From Stieleria varia (lineage in GTDB: Bacteria > Planctomycetota > Planctomycetia > Pirellulales > Pirellulaceae), in NCBI RefSeq assembly GCF_038443385.1, contig NZ_CP151726.1, positions 3,472,001-3,536,000 of the forward strand: a stretch of 64,000 nucleotides of DNA, in the 5' to 3' direction. Each line of letters begins with the position of its first letter. Position 1 is the stretch's first letter. The notes beneath the pieces were generated by a model, which saw only the letters and a program-made list of their open reading frames with translations, was not told the DNA's origin and searched no databases. Made by a program: the position numbers and the translations under genes. Positions 1 through 8,183 of this stretch are shown piece by piece.

Positions 1-86
1 CCCTCCCCGCGTGGCGTCCCTAGCTCCATGCGTGTCGACATCCGTCTGTCGGCTGCTGTGCCGGTCGATGCATCACGAGCGTGACT

Positions 87-1400
87 ATGTCTAACAGCGA
101 ATTCGATCTCGATGTGGATCGCGGCAACACCGCGTTGAACTTCTTGCCCTGGATCCGGCAAGCGCAGCAGTCAGGGAAGGGACTCGGCGGCATGGTGATG
201 GAGATCATGCGTCTACGTCGTGGGCAAGGAAAGTTGCAGCCCGATGAATACTTCATGTACGGAATGTACGACGACGCTCGCTTCACGGCCGAGTCGCGGA
301 AAACGTTCCTGGGACAAGACAACTTGTTGGTACCCTCGCCATGGGCAAAGATCGCCGGTGACAAACCCACCCTGACGACTCTGTTGACCGGGATGGGATT
401 GCCTGTTCCAGAAACGCAAGCCATCGTGCATCCGTTTCGCACATTCGCCAATGCGTTTGCCCTGCGAAATCCTGCCGACGTGGCGAACTTCCTCCGCAAG
501 GATGCCCGTTACCCGATCTTTGGCAAGCCCTTTGACTCGGTGTGTAGCATGGGGACGGCAAAGATCGATCGTTACGATGCCGAGCACGATGCGGTGATCG
601 TCAGCGGGGATAAAGTCGTCCCCGTGGATGCGTTTGCCAAAAAGATCAATGAACTCGGGCTGGCGTATCTGTTTCAAACACTGATGCTGCCGCATCCCGA
701 GATCGCCAAGTTGATCGGTCCCTGCGTCAGTTCCGTGCGGATGTTTGTGATTTCCGATCGTGACGGTGCTGCATTGTTCCGCGCTGCATGGAAGATCCCC
801 GCCAGCGTGAATCACGCGGACAATTTCTGGCGTGTCGGTAACATCCTGGCGGGTGTGGACATCGAAACCGGCAAGATCCTGCGGACAGTTGTGCGTACCG
901 AAGATGGAACTGAACCGATTGCCGCTCACCCGATCACGGATGCGGTGTTTGACGGCATGGTGTTCCCCGAATGGGACGCGATGAAGCATCTGGTCATGCA
1001 GGCCGCGATCAACCTGCCCCACTGTCATTTCCAAGGCTGGGACGTTGCGTTGACGGATCGGGGACCGATCCTGGTGGAACTGGAGGGCGATGGTGGCAAC
1101 CCGATCATGGAGCAACTGTGTTTCGATACGGGGTTGCTGCAAGGTCGATACCTGAAGGTCGTCGAGGAGTACAACGAACGCGAAAAGCAGTCGCAGAAAC
1201 GCAATCGTTCGCGTGACGCCGCGGCTTTGCGGAAAAGTGTCGCTGCGTTGGCCGTTCCCTTTGAGACGCGTCGAACGAATGTTGACTCCAACGAGGATGC
1301 ATCGAGCGAGTTGGACGATTCAACGGTGAAGACGACCTCCGCTCCCATCGTCATCCCGACAGGGACATCCATTCCGACCGACTCGAATGTAACGGTCTGA
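87..1400 (+). CDS. ATP-grasp family ligase (sugar-transferase-associated type)
   Basis: About 437 residues. The N-terminal half is basic and helical. The middle has an ATP-grasp-like nucleotide-binding segment (YPIFGKPFDSVCSMG, with the Lys expected to contact ATP), and the C-terminal part has LVELEGDGGNPIMEQL, whose acidic and Asn residues fit the metal-binding end of the fold. These features match the ATP-grasp family often seen beside sugar transferases and annotated as alpha-L-glutamate-ligase related. Such enzymes join a carboxylate to an amine through an acyl-phosphate. The last 60 residues are low-complexity Ser/Thr/Asp. GTG at 81 and ATG at 87 are both possible starts; ATG is preferred. 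The next gene starts 8 bases downstream, so the two are probably co-transcribed. The substrate is unknown. Confidence 0.7.
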   Translation: MSNSEFDLDVDRGNTALNFLPWIRQAQQSGKGLGGMVMEIMRLRRGQGKLQPDEYFMYGMYDDARFTAESRKTFLGQDNLLVPSPWAKIAGDKPTLTTLLTGMGLPVPETQAIVHPFRTFANAFALRNPADVANFLRKDARYPIFGKPFDSVCSMGTAKIDRYDAEHDAVIVSGDKVVPVDAFAKKINELGLAYLFQTLMLPHPEIAKLIGPCVSSVRMFVISDRDGAALFRAAWKIPASVNHADNFWRVGNILAGVDIETGKILRTVVRTEDGTEPIAAHPITDAVFDGMVFPEWDAMKHLVMQAAINLPHCHFQGWDVALTDRGPILVELEGDGGNPIMEQLCFDTGLLQGRYLKVVEEYNEREKQSQKRNRSRDAAALRKSVAALAVPFETRRTNVDSNEDASSELDDSTVKTTSAPIVIPTGTSIPTDSNVTV

Positions 1401-1407
1401 TTGCCCC

Positions 1408-2955
1408 GTGATTTCCCCACACGAAATCGGACAGCCCTACGAGAGCTTGATCTCGTCGGGTTGCGATAGCCGTTTGATCCTCAATCCATCGGGTTTGAAT
1501 CCGTATGGATGTGGAGTGATCAGCCGTGACGTGATCGCGTTGGGGTCGTGCAGCGCCTCCACACCATCGGCTCGCGGAGAACAGGCAGCTCGGGCGATCC
1601 GCCAAAGCTTGATCGAAGCGAGCGACCTGCGGACCGCGACGGAACATCAATTTCAGAGTGTCCGCGAAGCCCTGCATGCATGCTGGAACTTGACTCCTGA
1701 GACCGATATCGCATTCACGCCATCTGGAACCGACGTGGAACTGCTGGCGCTTTCGTTGGCCGACGGAGTTGCATACGGATCTGCGGCGCGACCGATCGTG
1801 AACATCGTGATCGGCCCGGCGGAAGTAGGGCGAGGGACGGTGCGTTCGGCAAGTTTTCAGCACCACGACCGTGTCGATCCGTGTGGCCATGAGGTCGCTC
1901 TGGCAAGTCCAGTCGACGAGGCGATGGAGCGTCGTGTGACCGTTCAGACGATCGACATTCGACACGCCAACGGCCAGCCGATGTCCTGCGCCGAAATCGA
2001 CTTGGCTGTCCAGCAAGCTGTCATCGCTGCCGCCGACCAAGGATCACGTGTGCTGCTGCACGCTGTGGCGCATAGCAAAACCGGGATCTTTGCGCCCCGA
2101 TTGACCACGCTCAGTCGGATCGCAACGACGATGACCGACGACGTGGTGATCGTCGTCGATGCCGCCCAAGCGAGACTTGGTCCGACATTCGGAACCATCG
2201 ACTATTCCCAACTGATTCGACACGGATTTCTGGTTTCTGTCACCGGTTCCAAGTTCTTTGGCGGACCACCTTTCTGTGGCGCCCTACTGGTTCCGCCCCG
2301 GTACCAGCGTCCTCGTTCGCTTCCCTCCGGACTGTCTCGCTACGTGTTTCGCAATCAGCTGCCGCTTTCATGGAGCGATGCAAGAAACTGTCTACGTGAC
2401 GACTGCAATGTCTCCTTGCTGATGCGATGGAACGCAGCAGTCGCCGAGATGCGAGCGTTTTATGCTTTGCCCGAGCGTACACGTGGCCGGATCGCGTCAG
2501 CGTTCGTTCAGTCCGTCCGCAGGCACTTCGCAGCAGAAGAATCCATCGAGTTGATGCCAAGCTTTGACATGGAGGATTCCGATTGGATCGATCAGCATGG
2601 CACTCCGACACCGACCGTGATTTCGTTTGGCATACACAGCGGTGGTCAACGGTTCGGTGAAAGAGAACTACGCAGTCTGCATCAACAGCTCAATGAGCCC
2701 GCTGGTGAGGGCGGTGAGCTCGCATTTCATCTCGGGCAGCCGGTACGTATCGGCAACCAGCTTTGGGTTTTGCGGATCGCCCTGGGGGCTCCGTTGGTGA
2801 CCGAGATTGCATCCAACTCGATCCGTGGAGAGACGCTGTCCGCTCGTCTATCGTGGCTGGATCATCGGTTGAGTGACTTGGCGCACCGGATCACAGATCT
2901 CGCCAACGCGATCGCCGTCAGCGAACCCAGCAGATCGTTGACGACCGTCAGGTAG
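1408..2955 (+). CDS. PLP-dependent enzyme, fold type I (aminotransferase class V-like)
   Basis: 515 residues from a GTG start just after the ATP-grasp stop. The fold-type I signature is visible: FTPSGTDVELLAL for the cofactor phosphate-binding turn, VVIVVDAAQARLG with the Asp that pairs with the PLP ring nitrogen, then SVTGSKFFGGPPF with the probable Schiff-base Lys. This resembles class V aminotransferases, cysteine desulfurases and related decarboxylases, but the protein is about 100 residues longer than a typical class V enzyme and I do not recognise a subfamily. It sits between an ATP-grasp ligase and a second PLP enzyme with gaps of 7 and 10 bases, so it probably acts on the same amino-acid-like substrate. 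The reaction is unassigned. Confidence 0.7.
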   Translation: MISPHEIGQPYESLISSGCDSRLILNPSGLNPYGCGVISRDVIALGSCSASTPSARGEQAARAIRQSLIEASDLRTATEHQFQSVREALHACWNLTPETDIAFTPSGTDVELLALSLADGVAYGSAARPIVNIVIGPAEVGRGTVRSASFQHHDRVDPCGHEVALASPVDEAMERRVTVQTIDIRHANGQPMSCAEIDLAVQQAVIAAADQGSRVLLHAVAHSKTGIFAPRLTTLSRIATTMTDDVVIVVDAAQARLGPTFGTIDYSQLIRHGFLVSVTGSKFFGGPPFCGALLVPPRYQRPRSLPSGLSRYVFRNQLPLSWSDARNCLRDDCNVSLLMRWNAAVAEMRAFYALPERTRGRIASAFVQSVRRHFAAEESIELMPSFDMEDSDWIDQHGTPTPTVISFGIHSGGQRFGERELRSLHQQLNEPAGEGGELAFHLGQPVRIGNQLWVLRIALGAPLVTEIASNSIRGETLSARLSWLDHRLSDLAHRITDLANAIAVSEPSRSLTTVR

Positions 2956-2965
2956 CGGATCAACC

Positions 2966-4273
2966 ATGTTCCATCAACGAATTTCAACCGATCTGGCCGC
3001 CGAGATTTGGTCCACGGTAAAACGGTCAGGATGTCTGGCCGAAGACGTGAAATCATTCGTTGTGCATGATCTGGGGCGGATGCGCGATCGGCTTCAGAAT
3101 CTGCAATCCGTGTTTCCACGGCAATCGCGGCACACTCTGGCGATCAAAGCGAATCCGCTTGTCGAAATCTTACGCGTCGCCGTTGGGTGTGGCGTGGGAT
3201 TGGAAGCCGCAAGTATCGAAGAAGTTGAGTTGGCGGTGGCGGCCGGATGTCCCGCCGAGCAGATCATTTTTGATTCACCGGCCAAAACACGCGATGAAAT
3301 CCAGCATTGCTTGAAGTTGGGCGTCCATTTGAATGTCGACAATTTCGATGAGCTGGAACGAATCGGATCGCTTTACCAAACCGTGGCGTCTGCCTCGACG
3401 GTCGGCTTGCGAATCAATCCCGAAGTCGGCGTGGGAACGATCGCGATCACCAGCGTGGGTGGAACGGGATCAAAATTCGGTGTCTCGGTTTCGAAAGACC
3501 ATGATCGAATTCTGGATGCGTTTGTCAAATACGATTGGCTTGTCGGTTTACACGCTCACGTCGGATCGCAAGGGTGTGCGTTGGATTTGTTGTGCCGCTC
3601 CGCCGCGCGGCTTCAGCAATTGCGACGCGAAATCGTAGAGCATACGGGACGCCGTATCCCTCTGGTCAACATCGGAGGTGGGCTGCCCGCGGCGTATGAT
3701 GACGCCATCGAACCCCCGTCGCCGAGTCTGTACGCGGAGCAACTCGCGATACATGCGCCTGACTTGATGGGCGACGAGGTAACGTTAATGACGGAGTTCG
3801 GGCGAGCGGTGCAAGCCGGATGTGGTGTGGCGTTCAGCCGTGTCGAGTATGTTCGCAGACAAAGCCAACGCGTGGTGGGCGACTTAACGGATAGCGATCA
3901 CAGCATGGCAGTGATTCATTTGGGTGCCGATATGTTTCTGCGTCCGGTGTATCGGCCTGACGATTGGAAACACGAGTACGCTTTGTTGGACGCATCGGGT
4001 CTGCTGAAAACACAAGACTCGCGACAAACGACGATCGCCGGTCCGCTTTGTTTTGCGGGCGACATTTTGACTCGCGAAGCCTTGATGCCAGAACCTCGAG
4101 TGGGCGATTGGATCGTGATCCGTGATTGCGGAGCCTACACGTTGAGCATGTGGTCAAGACACTGCAGTCGTGGATTGCCTCCGGTCGTCGGGTACGACGC
4201 GAGCAACCAGTCGGTGTCGCTCTTGCACCGCGGTGAAACCCCTGAGGATGTTGTGCGGTTTTGGAGCCGTTGA
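2966..4273 (+). CDS. PLP-dependent decarboxylase, fold type III (diaminopimelate/ornithine decarboxylase family)
   Basis: 435 residues, the usual length for LysA-like enzymes. HTLAIKANP near residue 55 holds the PLP Lys, VNIGGGLP is the phosphate-binding glycine loop, TEFGRAVQAG replaces the common EPGR motif, and IRDCGAYTLSMWS near the C-terminus supplies the catalytic Cys and the Tyr reaching the partner subunit. These enzymes decarboxylate D- or L-amino-acid centres (diaminopimelate, ornithine, arginine, carboxynorspermidine, or siderophore intermediates). The altered EFGR motif and the gene context argue against a plain lysine-biosynthesis lysA. ATG start, 10 bases after the previous stop; third and last gene of the cassette. 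Confidence 0.8.
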   Translation: MFHQRISTDLAAEIWSTVKRSGCLAEDVKSFVVHDLGRMRDRLQNLQSVFPRQSRHTLAIKANPLVEILRVAVGCGVGLEAASIEEVELAVAAGCPAEQIIFDSPAKTRDEIQHCLKLGVHLNVDNFDELERIGSLYQTVASASTVGLRINPEVGVGTIAITSVGGTGSKFGVSVSKDHDRILDAFVKYDWLVGLHAHVGSQGCALDLLCRSAARLQQLRREIVEHTGRRIPLVNIGGGLPAAYDDAIEPPSPSLYAEQLAIHAPDLMGDEVTLMTEFGRAVQAGCGVAFSRVEYVRRQSQRVVGDLTDSDHSMAVIHLGADMFLRPVYRPDDWKHEYALLDASGLLKTQDSRQTTIAGPLCFAGDILTREALMPEPRVGDWIVIRDCGAYTLSMWSRHCSRGLPPVVGYDASNQSVSLLHRGETPEDVVRFWSR

Positions 4274-4500
4274 TGGGGAGTTTGGTCACTCAATAGTCGC
4301 TCGACGTTCCACGTCGATAGCGTACGAGACCGTTTGGATGCCCATCGTCAGTCGCGTTTCCGCCAGACTGATCAGGCAGACGTTGTAGCCGGTCCGTCGA
4401 TTCACCACCGGCACAACCGAGCTGTTGATATAATGAGCCGTCAGGCGATAGCGTTCCGCTTAGAAAGTTGATCGCACAGCCATTTTTCTCGTCTTTACCT

Positions 4501-4563
4501 GCACGACGCGCAAGCGAGTGAATTGTCTTTTTGTCCTGCTATTCACTCGCTTGCGCGTCGTGC
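4501..4563. repeat. Perfect 23-bp inverted repeat (REP-like hairpin)
   Basis: The left arm 4501-4523 and right arm 4541-4563 are exact reverse complements separated by 17 bases. No T-tract follows, so this is more likely a REP-like palindrome than a rho-independent terminator, although it lies 228 bases after the cassette and could still block 3' exonucleases. Confidence 0.85.
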
Positions 4564-4635
4564 TGGTATTTTGCTTGAAATTCAACGTGAAACCATGCGT
4601 TCTAGGCGGGACGCTCTCTATCGCGCTGCGGCTGA

Positions 4636-4694
4636 TGAATAATCCGGGCTAGCCGCGGGCCTACCGCACTGCCCGGTGCCTTACGGCCCGCGGC
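4636..4694. repeat. Palindrome preceded by the dispersed motif TGAATAATCCGGGCTA
   Basis: The motif at 4636-4651 is the reverse complement of TAGCCCGGATTATTCA, which recurs near 11048, 17276, 53408 and 61610. It runs into an inverted repeat (AGCCGCGGGCC against GGCCCGCGGCT) closing near 4694. Confidence 0.7.
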
Positions 4695-4893
4695 TCACTT
4701 TTGTGTTCCCAATTTCGACTCAATGGACCGCCTGCAAGGGCGGACGGAGTCTGATGGGAATGTTCTGTGAAACTCACTGCACCACAAACTCGTCCCTGTC
4801 GCCAATGCACCGATTGGAATGCTTCGGATACAATGTCGACTCCGTGTCACCCAATCTCGCCCCAATGACCTTCCTTTCCCCGTAGTTGGCATC

Positions 4894-6075
4894 ATGTGCA
4901 AAACACTCCTGTCTCTGTCAGTTACGATCGCCGTGTACGGCGTCTGCTGTTTGCCATTTCCGGCTCAGGCCATCGACCCGTCGGCTTATTCCTGGCGACC
5001 GGAGACGATCGACCAAATCGAGATCGGCTACGGCGTTCAACTCGCTGACGTCGACGGCGACGGCAAGACGGATATCGTCTTGGCTGACAAGAGCACCATT
5101 CAGTGGTATCAGAGCCCGTCCTGGACGAAACACATCATCGCCAAGGATCTGACCGAGCGTGACAACGTCTGTGTTACCGCTCGCGACATTGACGGAGACG
5201 GTAAGTGTGAGATCGCCGTGGGTGGACAATGGAACTTTCGCGAGAGCGTCAAAGACGGCGCGGTTTTTTACTTGGACGCACCCGAAGACCGTACCCAGAT
5301 GTGGAAACCGATCAAACTACATCACGAACCCAGCACGCACCGCATGCACTGGGTGAAAGGTGTCGGGGACCAATATCACTTGGTCGTCAAACCTCTGCGA
5401 GGAAAAGGCAGCGTGGAGGGTGTCGGTCCAGGACTGAAAGTACTTGCCTACCAACGTCCTGAGAAACATGACGCTCAGTGGCCGTATCATGTGGTCAGCG
5501 ATTCACTCCACCTTTCACATAATTTTCACCCGGTCAATTGGGATGATGATGCCGAAGAAGAGTTGATCATCGCGGCCAAGGAAGGTGTTTGGCATTTTGA
5601 CCCGAAGGGTGAGCAGTGGTCGTCCACTCAGTTGACCGATGCGTGGGCGGGCGAAGTGCGTGACGGACGGTTGCCCGGCGGAAAGCGTTTCATCGCGACG
5701 GTGGAGCCCATGCACGGGTCGGCTTCGGCGGTCTATGTGCAATCCGATTCACCTGACAGCCAGTGGACGCGAGCGAAGGTCTTGGACGAGGCTTTGAAGG
5801 ACGGACACGCGCTTGCCTGTGCTGATTTCCTGGGCAACGGCAGCGACCAAGTCGTCGTCGGTTGGCGAGCGATGAACGATCCAGGAGTGCCGGGCATCAA
5901 GCTTTTCACTCCGCTCGATGCCGAGGGATCTCAGTGGCATGAGCTGCCGCTTTCACAAGGGACCGTCGCGGTGGAAGACATCAAGGTCGGCGACCTCAAC
6001 GGTGACGGGAAAGTAGACATCGTTGCCGCGGCGCGACAGACCAAAAACCTGGTGATCTTTTGGAACGAGAGGTAG
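4894..6075 (+). CDS. Secreted FG-GAP / VCBS repeat protein
   Basis: 393 residues from ATG 4894, chosen because it starts directly with a signal peptide (a short basic start, then hydrophobic LLSLSVTIAVYGVCC, and a cleavage-like AQA at about residue 23). An in-frame ATG 75 bases upstream would bury the signal. At least three calcium-binding FG-GAP type motifs are visible: DVDGDGKTDIV, DIDGDGKCEIA and DLNGDGKVDIV, at the start, middle and very end. The protein is probably a periplasmic or extracellular beta-propeller. Such proteins are abundant in planctomycetes; ligand and role are unknown. It stands alone between repeat-rich spacers. Confidence 0.8.
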   Translation: MCKTLLSLSVTIAVYGVCCLPFPAQAIDPSAYSWRPETIDQIEIGYGVQLADVDGDGKTDIVLADKSTIQWYQSPSWTKHIIAKDLTERDNVCVTARDIDGDGKCEIAVGGQWNFRESVKDGAVFYLDAPEDRTQMWKPIKLHHEPSTHRMHWVKGVGDQYHLVVKPLRGKGSVEGVGPGLKVLAYQRPEKHDAQWPYHVVSDSLHLSHNFHPVNWDDDAEEELIIAAKEGVWHFDPKGEQWSSTQLTDAWAGEVRDGRLPGGKRFIATVEPMHGSASAVYVQSDSPDSQWTRAKVLDEALKDGHALACADFLGNGSDQVVVGWRAMNDPGVPGIKLFTPLDAEGSQWHELPLSQGTVAVEDIKVGDLNGDGKVDIVAAARQTKNLVIFWNER

Positions 6076-6111
6076 AGGCTATCGCGTGGCGGCTGATATG
6101 CGCAGCCTGTC

Positions 6112-6540
6112 GTGTACGGTTTCCGTTTGACCCGTAGCCAACGGCGTAGGGGGAAGCGGCGTTTGACTGTGCGGTGCAATGCGTTTGGTAGTGTCTCCTG
6201 CGCCTTCGGCTGCGGGTCAAACGTAGGGAAAGGCGCTAACGCTGGGCTGTTCATGCACGGTTTCCGTTTGACCCGTAGCCAACGGCGCAGGGGGAAGCGT
6301 CGTATGACTGTGCGGTGCAATGCGTTTGGTAGTGTCTCCTGCGCCTTCGGCTGCGGGTCAAACGTAGGGAAAGGCGCTAACGCTGGGCTGTTCATGCACG
6401 GTTTCCGTTTGACCCGTAGCCAACGGCGCAGGGGGAAGCGTCGTATGACTGTGCGGTGCAATGCGTTTGGTAGCGTCTCCTACGCCTTCGGCTGCGGGTC
6501 AAACATAGGGAAAGGCCCCGCGTTAGCCGCGGTTCTCGCG
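6112..6540. repeat. Tandem repeat, 141-bp period, about three copies
   Basis: The word GTTTCCGTTTGACCCGTAGCC begins at 6119, 6260 and 6401, giving an exact 141-bp period with only a few substitutions between copies. Each unit also holds the inverse word (GGCTGCGGGTCAAAC), so each unit can fold. Because 141 is a multiple of three, long open frames appear on both strands (6112-6555 plus, 5931-6461 minus). They are repeat artefacts with no homologue I recognise. Confidence 0.9.
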
Positions 6541-6567
6541 CACAACCGTGGCTAACGCCAAAACGGC
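6522..6567. repeat. Inverted repeat abutting the stop codon of the next gene
   Basis: CGTTAGCCGCGGTT and AACCGTGGCTAACG form a 14-bp stem with one mismatch. The right arm continues as GCCAAAACGGCTCA into the stop codon of the minus-strand gene at 6568. The same right arm recurs at 53580-53604. Confidence 0.7.
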
Positions 6568-7491
6568 TCAGCAGTCCTCTGGAACATACGACTTCAGGAA
6601 GCGGAAGCTCTGTTTGAGCGCCGCGTTTCGAGATTCCACCGAACCCTCGTAGGCTCGGTCCTCGACCTCCACACACACCGGTCCTTGGTAGCCGGTGTCC
6701 GTGAGCACCGAAAAGAAATCGCCCCAGTTCACGTGCCCCATCCCGGGGAGCTTTGGCGTGTGGTACTCGTTCGGGTTGGCCAAGATACCCACGTCGTTGA
6801 GCCGATCGTGGTCGACTCGGACGTCTTTGGCGTGGATGTGAAAGAGTTTGTCTGCGAATTCTTTCATCGGGGCCAAGTAGTCCATTTGCTGAAAGACCAT
6901 GTGTGATGGATCGTAATTCAATCCGAAGTGGTCGCTCGGGATGTCATTGAACATCCGTCGCCAAATCGCAGGGCTGTGAGCCAAGTTTTTTCCTCCGGGC
7001 CATTCATCGTTGGTAAAAAACATCGGGCAGTTTTCGATCCCCACTCGAACGTCGTGTTCTTCCGCGTGTCGGATGATCGGTTTCCATGTTTCCAGGAACC
7101 GCGGCCAATTCGCATCCACAGATTGCGTCCAATCGCGACCGATGAACGTGTTCATGCGACCGATGCCCAATGTTGCGGCCGCTGTGATCACCGACTTGAT
7201 TTGCTCCACGGCGGCATCCGCCTCGGCTTTGTCAGGGGACAGTGCGTTGGGATAGTAGCCCAGGCCACTGATAGCCACAAAATGCTTGTCAATGCATTCC
7301 TGAACATTTGCAATCGCCGACTCGTCCAAAGTCGCCACGTCGATGTGAGTGATTCCCGCGTATCGTCGCGTCGATTTGCCCACCGGCCAGCACATCACTT
7401 CGACACAGTCGTAACCGATCTCGTTTGCCGTCTGGAAGACTTGGTCGAGATTCAAATCGGGCAAGATCGCGCTGACAAAACCTAATTGCAT
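6568..7491 (-). CDS. Sugar phosphate isomerase/epimerase (xylose-isomerase-like TIM barrel)
   Basis: 307 residues starting [13 protein letters not shown]. The pattern is that of the AP-endonuclease-2 / IolE-like TIM barrel: a short first strand, [11 protein letters not shown], then metal-ligand style segments [18 protein letters not shown] and FHIHAKDV, and a late [12 protein letters not shown]. These match the Glu, Asp, His and Glu metal ligands of the family, which isomerises or epimerises sugars and inositol derivatives. The start at 7491 is chosen over 7548 because the longer form would overlap the upstream gene and because an AAAGG sequence precedes it. It lies 22 bases after the upstream hypothetical gene, probably in one transcript. 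Substrate unknown. Confidence 0.8.
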   Translation of the reverse strand: MQLGFVSAILPDLNLDQVFQTANEIGYDCVEVMCWPVGKSTRRYAGITHIDVATLDESAIANVQECIDKHFVAISGLGYYPNALSPDKAEADAAVEQIKSVITAAATLGIGRMNTFIGRDWTQSVDANWPRFLETWKPIIRHAEEHDVRVGIENCPMFFTNDEWPGGKNLAHSPAIWRRMFNDIPSDHFGLNYDPSHMVFQQMDYLAPMKEFADKLFHIHAKDVRVDHDRLNDVGILANPNEYHTPKLPGMGHVNWGDFFSVLTDTGYQGPVCVEVEDRAYEGSVESRNAALKQSFRFLKSYVPEDC

Positions 7492-7513
7492 GGTGGGATC
7501 AACCTTTCTACTG

Positions 7514-8005
7514 TCATTCTGCGGGGAGGGAGTCGAGTGTTTCACCACTGCCGTCCCAACGTGGGCGGGGATGCAGGGTGTTTCCTTCTCGCACTTTTAC
7601 CTTTTCGCTCAAGACGCGAAACTCGGATCGTGCATAAAGCCTTGGCACGACCTGTTGGCCGCGTCGCAAGCGGTACAGGATACAGCCTTTCCGGCGGACG
7701 AAGTACATCCCCCAGATTTCCGCGACGAATAACTCGCGATCCAATCCGGAACCCACCGTCTCGATTCGGTCCCCCACATCGGCACCTTCGTATCGGACGG
7801 GTAGCCACATGCAGGGGCGCAAACGGAATCGAATGTTGCCGTAGCGAAAATGGTAGTACGTGTCATCGAAGGATACGCGACGCATCACGCGATTGCTGGG
7901 CAGCACGCGGGTGGCGATGGCGACATCGTCTGGATGGATGAATCCTTGGCCGTTCTCTGGCCAGCGAAGAAAACATCCGTAGTCTGGGAGTGTGGGCCAG
8001 CGCAT
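7514..8005 (-). CDS. Conserved-looking hypothetical protein
   Basis: 163 residues, no signal peptide and no membrane segment. The sequence is rich in aromatic and basic residues ([32 protein letters not shown]), which suggests a compact beta-rich domain, but I recognise no family. GTG 8008 and ATG 8005 are adjacent starts. It is the first gene of a two-gene minus-strand unit with the isomerase-like gene. Its end at 7514 leaves 22 bases before that gene, which is the main support for both being real. Confidence 0.55.
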   Translation of the reverse strand: MRWPTLPDYGCFLRWPENGQGFIHPDDVAIATRVLPSNRVMRRVSFDDTYYHFRYGNIRFRLRPCMWLPVRYEGADVGDRIETVGSGLDRELFVAEIWGMYFVRRKGCILYRLRRGQQVVPRLYARSEFRVLSEKVKVREGNTLHPRPRWDGSGETLDSLPAE

Positions 8006-8183
8006 CACAGTCGAAAAAAACGAGAGCTAAAGAAGAACGTATGGTGAACATTGTAACCGATCGAGCACCCGGTTTGCGTCGCTGCGACGCAGATCATGCT
8101 TAGAGTCGCTGCTACCCAAGACCTATTTGGAGTAGAATCTCCATTCCAAGTGCACCATCGCTTTTTCGCAAGTCAGACTCGTT

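Larger units (their letters stand above)
4274..4893. other. Intergenic region with palindromes and a possible coding remnant
   Basis: 620 bases without a convincing gene. It holds a perfect inverted repeat (4501-4563) and a second palindrome (4636-4694), listed separately. On the minus strand, about 4294-4467 reads open for 57 codons with plausible composition and ends in TGA. It lacks a start and begins inside a repeat motif, so it may be the leftover 3' end of a lost gene. No promoter could be defended. Confidence 0.5.

Noticed and set aside
213-1142. Long minus-strand open frame of 309 codons
   Set aside because: It is fully antisense to the ATP-grasp gene and has the His/Arg/Gln-rich composition typical of a shadow frame.
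4501-4563. Rho-independent terminator for the three-gene cassette
   Set aside because: The stem is perfect but no T-tract follows and it lies over 220 bases past the stop; it fits a REP-like palindrome better.
5931-6461. Repetitive 176-codon minus-strand frame with an internal 47-residue repeat
   Set aside because: It is created by the 141-bp DNA repeat and overlaps the end of the FG-GAP gene; the plus strand is equally open, so neither is supported.
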